DNA of 64,000 nucleotides from JAYWXI01 sp036016955 (GTDB lineage Bacteria; Bacteroidota; Bacteroidia; Flavobacteriales; Weeksellaceae). Where the stretch lies: NCBI RefSeq assembly GCF_036016955.1, contig NZ_JAYWXI010000012.1, forward strand, positions 8,632 to 72,631, in the 5' to 3' direction. Made by a program: the position numbers and the translations under genes. The notes beneath the pieces were generated by a model, which was given only the letters and a program-made list of their open reading frames with translations, did not search any database and was not told the DNA's origin. Shown here in pieces: positions 16,636-25,068 of the stretch (the stretch's first letter is position 1; each line of letters starts with the position of its first letter).

Positions 16636-17910
16636 TTAGATTTCTTTGAAGCTCAAATTGTTTTCTTCAAGGAACTTTTCGGCTTGCTGTTTATAGAAAC
16701 CGCCGACGAGTTTGTCGTGGATGGCTTCGAAAGCGGCCAAGGTCTCGTTGATTTCCGCATCGGTATGCGAGGCGGTAGGGATGAGTCTTAGGAGAATCAT
16801 GCCTTTAGGGATAACCGGATAAACCACTACTGAGGTGAATATTCCGAAGTTTTCCCTTAAATCTTTTACCAAGAGGGTGGCTTCCACAGGAGAGCCTTTC
16901 ATCATAACCGGGGTTACGCAGGTGTTGGTTTCGCCCAAGTCGAATCCTCTTTCGCGAAGTCCGTTTTGTAGTTTGTGAACGTTTTCCCATAATTTGGCTT
17001 TGATTTCCGGACGGGTACGGAGAAGTTCCAAACGCTTCAATCCACCGATGACCATTGGCATGGTAAGGGATTTGGCGAAAATTTGGGAGCGCAGGTTGAA
17101 TTTCAGATAACGGATGATTTCTTTATCCCCGGCCAAAAAGGCACCGAATCCGGCCATGGATTTGGCAAAAGTGGAGAAATAAACGTCAATTTGGTCTTGG
17201 CATCCTTGTTCTTCACCCGCACCGGCTCCTGTGGCTCCGAGAGTCCCGAATCCGTGGGCGTCGTCCACCAAAAGGCGGAAGTTGTACTTGGATTTCAGTT
17301 CGCAAATTTCTTTAAGCTTTCCTTGCTGACCGCGCATACCGAAAACGCCTTCGGTGATGACGAGGATGCCTCCGCCTTGTTCTTCAGCAACTTTGGTGGC
17401 ACGGGCAAGGTTTTTGTCCAAACTTTCGATATCGTTATGGCGGTAGGTGAAGCTTTTTCCCATATGCAGGCGCACGCCATCCACGATGCAGGCGTGGGAG
17501 TCCGCATCATACACAATGACGTCGTGTCTGGAAACCAAGGCGTCAATGGTGGAAACCATTCCTTGATAACCGAAATTAAGAAGGTAGGCCGATTCTTTTT
17601 GAACGAACTCGGCGAGTTCTTTTTCCAGTTGGAGGTGTTGTTCGGTTTCGCCGGACATGGCTCTTGCCCCCATAGGGTAGAACATACCGTATTCGGCTGC
17701 GGCTTGGGCATCGGCTTGCTTTACTTCGGGATGGTTGCACAACCCGAGGTAGTCGTTGGCACTCCAAAATACGACTTCCTTCCCTTGGAATTTCATTCTT
17801 GGGCCAATAGGGCCTTCCAGTCTGGGGAAGATAAAATAGCCTTCGCCATAATCAGCAAACTGGCCTAAAGGCCCGGGATTTTGCTTGATTCTTTCAAATA
17901 GGTCTGTCAT
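16636..17910 (-). CDS. PLP-dependent alpha-oxoamine synthase; candidate cysteate acyltransferase CapB
   Basis: The 424-residue protein (start MTDLFERIKQNPGPLGQ) belongs to the family of serine palmitoyltransferase and glycine C-acetyltransferase. It has FWSANDYLGLCNHP, the PLP site DDAHGFGTLG and the Schiff-base Lys250 in TFAKSMAG. Family members condense an amino acid with an acyl thioester. The gene directly upstream is a cysteine-synthase-like enzyme, the pairing described for capnine-type sulfonolipids: CapA makes cysteate and CapB acylates it. Serine palmitoyltransferase or glycine C-acetyltransferase remain alternatives. It has its own promoter (TAAATTTG, 17957-17950) and terminator. 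Confidence 0.8.
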   Translation of the reverse strand: MTDLFERIKQNPGPLGQFADYGEGYFIFPRLEGPIGPRMKFQGKEVVFWSANDYLGLCNHPEVKQADAQAAAEYGMFYPMGARAMSGETEQHLQLEKELAEFVQKESAYLLNFGYQGMVSTIDALVSRHDVIVYDADSHACIVDGVRLHMGKSFTYRHNDIESLDKNLARATKVAEEQGGGILVITEGVFGMRGQQGKLKEICELKSKYNFRLLVDDAHGFGTLGATGAGAGEEQGCQDQIDVYFSTFAKSMAGFGAFLAGDKEIIRYLKFNLRSQIFAKSLTMPMVIGGLKRLELLRTRPEIKAKLWENVHKLQNGLRERGFDLGETNTCVTPVMMKGSPVEATLLVKDLRENFGIFTSVVVYPVIPKGMILLRLIPTASHTDAEINETLAAFEAIHDKLVGGFYKQQAEKFLEENNLSFKEI

Positions 17911-17949
17911 CAGATTATGATTTTTCTTTTTTTTAATAAAAATGAATAG

Positions 17950-17957
17950 CAAATTTA
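17950..17957 (-). promoter_or_regulatory. Promoter -7 element of the CapB-like gene
   Basis: The minus strand reads TAAATTTG, 39 bases before the start codon, between the upstream terminator and the gene. Confidence 0.45.
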
Positions 17958-17976
17958 CGAATAATTGATAAATGAA

Positions 17977-18002
17977 AAGCCTTTTGTCAAATCAAAAGGC
18001 TT
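17977..18002 (-). terminator. Intrinsic terminator of the CapA-like gene
   Basis: AAGCCTTTTG and CAAAAGGCTT form a perfect 10-bp stem with a 6-nt loop, 17 bases past the stop codon. Confidence 0.8.
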
Positions 18003-18019
18003 AAAGTAAATTTGGCTTT

Positions 18020-19057
18020 TTATTTTACAAATTCGGTTTTGAAAATTTCGTCGTAGTTGTGAACCCCGTTGTTGATGAATCCTTGGTCGGCCATCCATTG
18101 GTCGCTGTACACCTTGGTGATGTAGCGGGATCCGTGGTCGGGGTATATCAGTACGGCAAGGTCGTTTTCGGTGAAAGGATGGGTTTGGGCGTATTGCATA
18201 AAGCCCTGAGTAACCGCTCCGGTGGTATAGCCGCCCATAATGGCTTCTTTCAGGGCGATTTCACGGGTTCGGTAAGCCGACATCTCGTCGTTTACCCTTA
18301 CAAACTCGTCGATTTTATCGAACAAAAGTGCCGAAGGGATAAGGTTTTTGCCCATGCCTTCAATTTGGTAGGGACGGATGTCTTCTTTGTTGATTTTTCC
18401 CGTTTCGTGGTAGCCTTTCAGGATGGATCCCAAGGCATCAACTCCGATGACCTTGATGTCCGGATTTTTTTCTTTTAGAAATTTAGCGGAGCCCGAAAGC
18501 GTGCCTCCCGTTCCCGTACAAGCAAACAGATGGGTGATTTTTCCTTCGGTTTGTTCCCAAATCTCAGGACCCGTGGTACGGTAGTGAGCGTCGATATTCA
18601 GTTCGTTGAAATACTGGTTAATGTATATCGAGTTAGGCGTTTCGGAGGCAATCCGTTTGGCCACTTCGTAATAAGAACGCGGGTCGTCGGCAGGCACATT
18701 GGCCGGACAAACGTACACTTGGGCGCCCAAAGCTTTCAGATAAGCAATTTTCTCGGCTTTGGTTTTGTCGCTTACGGCAAGAATGCAGCGGTAACCTTTA
18801 ACAATAGATACCATGGCCACGGAAAAACCGGTGTTGCCGGAAGTGGTCTCCACGATGATGGAATCGGGTTTTAGAAGCCCCGATTTTTCTGCGCTTTCGA
18901 TGATATGGAAAGCAATGCGGTCTTTTGTAGAATGTCCGGGATTATAGGATTCCAGTTTGGCATAAACCTTTGCGGCAATGCCCTCTGTTACAGCGTTGAG
19001 CCGTACCATCGGGGTGTTTCCTATAAGTTCCAGTATATTGTTATAAACATTCTTCAT
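18020..19057 (-). CDS. Cysteine-synthase-family PLP enzyme; candidate cysteate synthase CapA
   Basis: The start MKNVYNNILELIGNTPMVRL at 19057 gives 345 residues. The fold-type II PLP signature is clear: NPGHSTKDR with Lys45, ETTSGNTGFS, and the phosphate-binding GTGGTLSG. Ordinary cysteine synthases usually read NPxxSVKDR, so the GHSTKDR variant and the paired acyltransferase gene favour a specialised role. One is cysteate formation from O-phosphoserine and sulfite in sulfonolipid synthesis. Cysteine synthase or cystathionine beta-synthase activity cannot be excluded. TATCTTTG at 19096-19089 on the minus strand is a good promoter element. Confidence 0.8.
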   Translation of the reverse strand: MKNVYNNILELIGNTPMVRLNAVTEGIAAKVYAKLESYNPGHSTKDRIAFHIIESAEKSGLLKPDSIIVETTSGNTGFSVAMVSIVKGYRCILAVSDKTKAEKIAYLKALGAQVYVCPANVPADDPRSYYEVAKRIASETPNSIYINQYFNELNIDAHYRTTGPEIWEQTEGKITHLFACTGTGGTLSGSAKFLKEKNPDIKVIGVDALGSILKGYHETGKINKEDIRPYQIEGMGKNLIPSALLFDKIDEFVRVNDEMSAYRTREIALKEAIMGGYTTGAVTQGFMQYAQTHPFTENDLAVLIYPDHGSRYITKVYSDQWMADQGFINNGVHNYDEIFKTEFVK

Positions 19058-19088
19058 TTTAAATTCAATTTTCACTCAAAATCGTCGG

Positions 19089-19096
19089 CAAAGATA
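19089..19096 (-). promoter_or_regulatory. Promoter -7 element of the CapA-like gene
   Basis: The minus strand reads TATCTTTG, 31 bases before the start codon. Confidence 0.55.
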
Positions 19097-19219
19097 CAAT
19101 TTTTTTCGGTTTATGTTTAGAGAGGAAGCCGGAACAAACTGATTTTAATCATTTGTTTAATTTTTACGGAGCAACGAAAATGACATTCAATGCTTAGAGC
19201 TCATTTTGCAGAAAAATCT

Positions 19220-19227
19220 TATTTTCG
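19220..19227 (+). promoter_or_regulatory. Probable promoter -7 element of the DUF2723 gene
   Basis: TATTTTCG, one base off TAnnTTTG, lies 19 bases before the ATG at 19247. It argues against the start codon further upstream. Confidence 0.4.
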
Positions 19228-19246
19228 CAACATCGAAATGACTTTT

Positions 19247-22200
19247 ATGAAACATTGGACTTTTAAGACTTGGAATACGGTATTGGGATGGGTGGTTTTT
19301 GCTATTGCTTTTGCAACCTACCTCTTAACAATGGAGCGCAAGTTCAGCTTTTGGGATACGGGCGAATACATCTCTTCGGCCGTTAAATTGGAGGTGACTC
19401 ACGCGCCGGGAGCGGCTTTTTTTCAGTTGGTTGGTGCAGTGGCGGCTTTGTTTGCTTTTGGTAATCCGGCGAATTACGCTTTGGTTATCAATGCCATGTC
19501 GGCATTGTTCAGTGCGTTTACGGTTTTGTTTTTGTTTTGGACGATCACCCATTTGGTTCGTCGGTTGCTTAATAAAGATTTTGAGGAAATTACCCGTCAT
19601 CAGGAGCTCTCGATTTTGTTTTCGGGGCTGGTGGGGGCGTTAGCCTTTGCCTTTTCCGATACGTTTTGGTACTCTGCGGTGGAGGGTGAGGTTTATTCGA
19701 TGGCATCGATGTTCATAGCATTGCTTGTTTGGTTGATGACCAAATGGGAAAACGAGTACCATGATTTGGGCAACGAGCGGTGGATTATCCTTATCTTTTT
19801 CGCTGTGGGGCTTTCGGTAGGGGTGCATATGATGTGTATGCTTGCGGTTCCGGCGGTGTGCCTTATTTACTATGCCAGAAACTACCGTTTTTCGTGGAAG
19901 GGCTTTGCTTGGGCTAATCTCATCACGCTTGGGGTTTTGATTTTTGTATTCAAATTGATTTTCCCTTTTATCATGACCTTTTTCGGTAAGCTCGAAATTT
20001 TTGCGGTCAATGGGTTGAGTTTGCCTTTCCATTCCGGAACGGTGGTGGCTTTTCTTCTTTTGGTAGTGGCCTGTTATTTTGCCATAAAATATGCTCGTAA
20101 ACAGAAGAAAACGGTTTTTCAAACGGCTGTTTTGTCTGTGGTTTATATGATTATAGGGTTTTCCTGCTGGATGGTTATCCCTATCCGTGCGAATGCCAAT
20201 CCACCGATGAACCTCAACAATCCCGATAATGCAATCGGCATGTTGGATTACTATAATCGCGAACAATATGGCGACTGGCCGACGCTTTATGGTCAGAATT
20301 ACACGGCGGCTCTGGACTTCAAAGGCATGGAGAAAAATGAAGACGGCAGCTATAAACAGAATAAGCGAGGAGATGTTTACGAAAAAGATGAAACCACGGG
20401 AACTTACCGCAAGGTAGGCGAGCGTTTTAATTATGTTTACAACCCGGCCCATGTTAGTCTGATGCCCAGGATGTTCAATGACGATCGGGATGTGATGGCC
20501 AATTATATTTCGATGTACGGTGCGCCGGATTTTACGTTTAACTACGGTAATCCTAATGTGGCCGATAACCCCGAAGCACAGAAGATTTTTGATGAACTTC
20601 GGAAAAAGTTTGAAGATCAAAGTATTACGGTGGACGATTATCTTCAGGTTAAAAATTATGATTTAATCAATGTGCAACGCCCTTCGTTCATGCAGAATTT
20701 GGATTATTTCATTACGTTTCAGAACGGGTATTACTTTTTGCGTTATTTGATGTGGAATTTCGTGGGAAGACAGAACGATTTGGAGGGGCATATGGAGAAT
20801 AACCGAGGAAATTGGATTTCGGGAATTTCCCTTATAGACGACGCACTTTGGGGAAGTCAGAAAAATATGCCGGCAAAATACAGGAACGAAAGTACGGTGG
20901 CCTTTTTCTTTCTGCCATTCCTTTTGGGAATAATCGGACTATTCTATCAGGCAGGGAAGGATTTTGGGCGGTTTTATGCCATTTTATCTCTTTTTGTTCT
21001 CACGAGTGTAGGGATTATTTTCTATACGGGGGTTAAACCTTTTGAGCCGAGGGAGCGGGATTATGCGATGGTAGGAGCTTTTTATGCGTTTGCTATTTGG
21101 ATTGGTTTGGGAGCTGCGGCATTGCTTTGGACGCTGCAAAAACGGGTGAAATCGGATGCGGTGAATTTTGTGGCGGGCTTGGTATTGTTGGGGGTGCCGA
21201 TGATGATGGGCTTCCAGAATTACACGCCTCATGACCGTAGCGGGCGTTCCACGGCTTACGACTATGCTTATTCCACCTTGAAATCGTTGCCGAAAAATAG
21301 TATTTTGTTTGTCTATGGGGATAACGACACTTACCCCAACTGGGCGATTCAGGAGACCGAGCGTTTTCGTGACGATGTGAAGGTGGTGAATTTTACGCTG
21401 CTTTCCACACCGTGGAATATCGATCAGGTAAAACGTCGGACGTATAACGCCATGCCGATTCCTTCATCCTTGAAGCATGAGGAATACCGAGACGGGGTGA
21501 ATGATCAGGTGTACTTGATTTCCAGCGAGGAGTGGAAGGGAATCTTCGAATCTTTGGAAGAACGCGGGCTTTCGCCTTCGACGCTGGAAGAATTCCGTAA
21601 ATACCAAACGCAGGATTCCATGACGGTGCAAGAGGCATTAAAGTTCTTAAAAGTCGAATCCGAAAGTAAGAATTTGGTTTTAAGCATGATTTTCGGGGAA
21701 AGCCGTTTCGAACGTTATAATTTCCTTCCGGTTACTAAGTTTGTTCTTCCGGTTAATAAACAAAATGCGGTGAAATCCGGCATTATCAGAGCGGAAGATG
21801 CGTCTTTGGCGGAAGATGCCATTACGATACAGTACAAGCGTCGCAGTATGTTTAAAAACAACCTGATGTTGTTGGATGTTTTAGCCAATTTCGATTGGAA
21901 ACGGCCAATTAGCTTTTCTTCAGGAGGGGTGTACGATGCCGAGAATCTTTTTTATTTAGGCGATTATCTACAATACGACGGGTTTAGTTATCGTTTGGTG
22001 CCCATTCGTACGAAGGAAGCCGAGTCGGGAGAGATGGGCCGAGTGGTTGCCGATGAACTTTATTCGACGGTTAAACAATACCGTTGGGGGAATTTTAAGG
22101 ACCTTTCCGTTCATTTTGACGAGACTTGTACGCAAAACATTGTGAGCTACCGCAGTTCGGCCAGCCGTGCAGCAGAAGCGCTGGTTTTGAAAGGTGAAAA

Positions 22201-22732
22201 GCAAAAGGCATTGGAAATCATGGATTTGGCTTCAAGGGAGATTCCGGTGGAAAAATACAATGATCCGAGGTCGCTCAGTTCGATGGTTTACGGATATATC
22301 ATTGCCGGACAAGAACAGAAAGGGCTGAAATTGGCGGAAGAACTGAAAAAAGGAATCTTTGCAGAGTACGATTATTACCGGGGTCTTTCGTTGCGGGAGC
22401 AGCGTTTCGCCGGGCGTCAGATGAAAACCAAACCCATGGAGTATGCTTTGGTGGTCGGAGCCGTTGCGGACGCTTACGAGAAACTTGGAGCGAAGTCTAA
22501 AGGGTATGCTTACGTGGTGCGTTCTTTGGAACCTTTGGACAAGCGGTATAACGATTTTATTAAAAATCTCCAGGCTATGGGTAAAGAGAAGGCGTATGGC
22601 GAGGTCGATAAAATCCAAAATATCGTGCCTTTCTACCACTATATTTTTGATGTGATGAAGCCTTACGATTCCACTTATGGCGACGAAAAACTCAAACAGA
22701 TTGAGAGCCAGTTGATGAAGGTAACACAGTAG
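19247..22732 (+). CDS. DUF2723 (GT117-type) membrane protein, putative protein O-glycosyltransferase
   Basis: The 1161-residue protein begins MKHWTFKTWNTVLGWVVF. It has about 10-12 membrane helices in the first 750 residues, and the early ERKFSFWDTGEYISSAVKLE loop is the DUF2723 hallmark, with an acidic catalytic-type residue as in GT-C enzymes. A long soluble C-terminal region (from about residue 780) has helical TPR-like character. DUF2723 proteins are related to eukaryotic TMEM260 O-mannosyltransferase and are common in Bacteroidota. A role in protein O-glycosylation across the inner membrane is inferred from that kinship. The next gene, also a membrane glycosyltransferase-like protein, starts 18 bases later. 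Confidence 0.85.
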   Translation: MKHWTFKTWNTVLGWVVFAIAFATYLLTMERKFSFWDTGEYISSAVKLEVTHAPGAAFFQLVGAVAALFAFGNPANYALVINAMSALFSAFTVLFLFWTITHLVRRLLNKDFEEITRHQELSILFSGLVGALAFAFSDTFWYSAVEGEVYSMASMFIALLVWLMTKWENEYHDLGNERWIILIFFAVGLSVGVHMMCMLAVPAVCLIYYARNYRFSWKGFAWANLITLGVLIFVFKLIFPFIMTFFGKLEIFAVNGLSLPFHSGTVVAFLLLVVACYFAIKYARKQKKTVFQTAVLSVVYMIIGFSCWMVIPIRANANPPMNLNNPDNAIGMLDYYNREQYGDWPTLYGQNYTAALDFKGMEKNEDGSYKQNKRGDVYEKDETTGTYRKVGERFNYVYNPAHVSLMPRMFNDDRDVMANYISMYGAPDFTFNYGNPNVADNPEAQKIFDELRKKFEDQSITVDDYLQVKNYDLINVQRPSFMQNLDYFITFQNGYYFLRYLMWNFVGRQNDLEGHMENNRGNWISGISLIDDALWGSQKNMPAKYRNESTVAFFFLPFLLGIIGLFYQAGKDFGRFYAILSLFVLTSVGIIFYTGVKPFEPRERDYAMVGAFYAFAIWIGLGAAALLWTLQKRVKSDAVNFVAGLVLLGVPMMMGFQNYTPHDRSGRSTAYDYAYSTLKSLPKNSILFVYGDNDTYPNWAIQETERFRDDVKVVNFTLLSTPWNIDQVKRRTYNAMPIPSSLKHEEYRDGVNDQVYLISSEEWKGIFESLEERGLSPSTLEEFRKYQTQDSMTVQEALKFLKVESESKNLVLSMIFGESRFERYNFLPVTKFVLPVNKQNAVKSGIIRAEDASLAEDAITIQYKRRSMFKNNLMLLDVLANFDWKRPISFSSGGVYDAENLFYLGDYLQYDGFSYRLVPIRTKEAESGEMGRVVADELYSTVKQYRWGNFKDLSVHFDETCTQNIVSYRSSASRAAEALVLKGEKQKALEIMDLASREIPVEKYNDPRSLSSMVYGYIIAGQEQKGLKLAEELKKGIFAEYDYYRGLSLREQRFAGRQMKTKPMEYALVVGAVADAYEKLGAKSKGYAYVVRSLEPLDKRYNDFIKNLQAMGKEKAYGEVDKIQNIVPFYHYIFDVMKPYDSTYGDEKLKQIESQLMKVTQ

Positions 22733-22750
22733 AATTAGCGCATTAGAAGC

Positions 22751-24112
22751 ATGAAGATAGATTGGATAAGGCGTTTGGGCGATCGGACTGTTTTCCCTTT
22801 GGGGACGATGATTTGGGCCGTAGTGGTTTGGGTGGCTTTGGCGGCTTTGGTGTATTGGATTAATACTTTTGTGGCTTTTACGGGAAATAATATTTTGTTT
22901 CCTTTTTCGGTCATCTACCCTTCTGCATTTCTTTGGTCGGGGCCGTTGTTTGGGGTTGCTTTTCTTGCTTTAGGGCTTTGGGCTTTCAAATGGTATGGGC
23001 GTTGGAACTTCTATGTTTTGTTCGCAGTCGCTTTGTTGTTGGTGTTTTTAGGCAATATGGGGCAGGGCAATATAGACGAAGCTTTGCTGAAGCCGTTTTA
23101 TTACAAAGGACGTCAGTATTATGCAGATGCGGTGCAAATTACGGATTGGCGGCTTTGGCTGAAGGAATTTAACGGGCGTTTGGACGAATTTCAGCTTCAT
23201 ACCCGGACGCATCCGCCCTATATTACGCTTTTGCATTATTTTTTTCTTTGGGTGTTCGATGGTAGCATTTTGGGGTTGGGGTTGACTTTTTTGGCGTTGT
23301 CGGCGTTCAGTTTTCCTTTGGTTAATGGCGTGATGAAGAACTTCTCGATTCCGACGGAGAGGCGAAAGCTTCTTCTTCTTTTGTTTGCTGTAATTCCTTC
23401 GGTAAACATTTATCTTATGGTGTCGATAGACGCTTTGGTGCTTACCTCCTCTCTGTTGGTTTTTTATGGGGTTTCAAGAGTCAGTGCGGCGCGCAGGATG
23501 GACTGGGTTTCGTTATCGTGTATGGTTTCGGGGCTTTTGTTGACGAATTTAATGACGTTTTCGGGACTGTTTTTATTTGCTTTTTTAGGGTTGTTTTCTT
23601 TGGTTCAGTGTTGGTATCGGCGCTACGAAGTGCTCTGGGCTTCCGTGATTTCGGGAGTGGGGTGTCTTTTGGGATTGGTTTTAGTCTCTTACGGGACGGG
23701 AAGCAATTGGCTTACGACTTTTTTTGAGGCCAGTCATTCGGAGAATCCTAACGGGTTTATGCTTTTCTATTCTCCGCGGATTTATTTTTTCACGCGACTA
23801 GAAGATATTTGTGAGATTTTATTTTTTCTTTCGTTTCCTTTTGTGTCTTATTTGTTTAGCCCGGTGCGTTACGGGCGGCTGTATTCGGACAGTGCGGTTA
23901 ACGGGTTTTCATTTTCGGCCTTTGCGGTGCTTTTGCTGATGTTTCTTACGGGGGCTTACGGCACGGGGGAGACGGCACGGGCATGTTTGTATATTGTTCC
24001 TTTTTTTCTTTTGTTCTTGAAGCAACTAAAGCAGAGTAGCCTTGAGGTCTTGTTTGGATGGTGTTTGTTGCAGACTTTTGCGATGCAGTTGATAGGCAAC
24101 TATTATTGGTGA
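22751..24112 (+). CDS. Multi-pass membrane protein, probable GT-C glycosyltransferase
   Basis: The 453-residue protein has about 11 hydrophobic helices. A periplasmic loop after residue 100 (GNMGQGNIDEALLKPFYYKG) and the motif HTRTHPPYITLLHYFF near residue 155 resemble the THPPxY loop of GT39/ArnT-like enzymes using polyprenyl-phosphate sugar donors. It follows the DUF2723 gene by 18 bases and is probably co-transcribed. The donor and acceptor are unknown, and the family call rests on topology and one motif. Confidence 0.6.
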   Translation: MKIDWIRRLGDRTVFPLGTMIWAVVVWVALAALVYWINTFVAFTGNNILFPFSVIYPSAFLWSGPLFGVAFLALGLWAFKWYGRWNFYVLFAVALLLVFLGNMGQGNIDEALLKPFYYKGRQYYADAVQITDWRLWLKEFNGRLDEFQLHTRTHPPYITLLHYFFLWVFDGSILGLGLTFLALSAFSFPLVNGVMKNFSIPTERRKLLLLLFAVIPSVNIYLMVSIDALVLTSSLLVFYGVSRVSAARRMDWVSLSCMVSGLLLTNLMTFSGLFLFAFLGLFSLVQCWYRRYEVLWASVISGVGCLLGLVLVSYGTGSNWLTTFFEASHSENPNGFMLFYSPRIYFFTRLEDICEILFFLSFPFVSYLFSPVRYGRLYSDSAVNGFSFSAFAVLLLMFLTGAYGTGETARACLYIVPFFLLFLKQLKQSSLEVLFGWCLLQTFAMQLIGNYYW

Positions 24113-24147
24113 AGCAGAACGTAGGGGTAAAATCGTAAAATTAACCT

Positions 24148-24155
24148 TATCTTTG
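24148..24155 (+). promoter_or_regulatory. Promoter -7 element of kdsA
   Basis: TATCTTTG, an exact consensus match, lies 19 bases before the kdsA start codon. Confidence 0.55.
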
Positions 24156-24174
24156 AGGGGTTAATTTTTACATT

Positions 24175-24984
24175 ATGATACAGACTTTAGAAAACATTCG
24201 TCATAAAGCGTCTAAAAACTTTTTTCTTATTGCCGGTCCTTGTGCTATTGAAGGGGAAGGGATGGCCTTTGACATTGCGGGACAAATTGTCGAACTGGCC
24301 GATCGGTATCAGATTCCTTATATTTTCAAGGGGAGTTTTAAGAAAGCCAACCGTTCTAGGATTGATTCGTTTACGGGAATCGGAGACGAAAATGCATTGG
24401 AAATTCTTCAAAAAGTGGGGCGTCATTTTGATATTCCCACAACCACGGATATTCATGAAAATGCTCATGCGGCTTTAGCGGCGCAGTATGTGGATGTTTT
24501 GCAGATTCCTGCTTTTTTGGTTCGGCAGACGGATTTGCTGGTGGCGGCGGCAGAAACGGGAAAAGCTGTAACGCTTAAGAAGGGGCAGTTTTTGTCTCCG
24601 GAATCGATGAAGTTTGCGGTGGATAAGGTGAAGGATTCGGGGAATGATCGGGTGGCGATTATTGAGCGTGGCAATTCGTTTGGCTATACGGATTTGGTGG
24701 TGGATTTCAGGGGAATACCTACGATGCGGGCTTATGCTCCTGTGATACTGGATGTTACGCACTCTTTGCAGCAGCCTAACCAAAGCAGCGGGGTTACGGG
24801 AGGCCGTCCCGAACTGATTGAGACCATTGCGAAGGCCGGGATTGCTGTGGGGGCGGATGGTATTTTTATTGAGACGCATCCGGAGCCTTCGGTGGCGAAA
24901 TCCGATGGCGCCAATATGCTGAAATTGGATCGTTTGGAGCCGCTTTTGGAGAAGCTTACAAGGCTAAGAGAGGCGATTCTGTAA
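24175..24984 (+). CDS. kdsA: 3-deoxy-8-phosphooctulonate synthase
   Basis: The 269-residue protein shows the KdsA pattern: FFLIAGPCAIEGEGMA, FKGSFKKANRSRIDSFTGIG, VDVLQIPAFLVRQTDLL, VTLKKGQFLSPE and GVTGGRPE. It condenses arabinose-5-phosphate with phosphoenolpyruvate to Kdo-8-phosphate, the first committed step to Kdo in lipopolysaccharide. Length and motifs are standard. Confidence 0.96.
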   Translation: MIQTLENIRHKASKNFFLIAGPCAIEGEGMAFDIAGQIVELADRYQIPYIFKGSFKKANRSRIDSFTGIGDENALEILQKVGRHFDIPTTTDIHENAHAALAAQYVDVLQIPAFLVRQTDLLVAAAETGKAVTLKKGQFLSPESMKFAVDKVKDSGNDRVAIIERGNSFGYTDLVVDFRGIPTMRAYAPVILDVTHSLQQPNQSSGVTGGRPELIETIAKAGIAVGADGIFIETHPEPSVAKSDGANMLKLDRLEPLLEKLTRLREAIL

Positions 24985-25068
24985 AGCATTGAGCGGTCAT
25001 TCGTTTGGTTTAGGCGGTGGAGATTGGTGATTTTATGTAGGCCTTAACGTTCAAAAAAACTTTTAACA

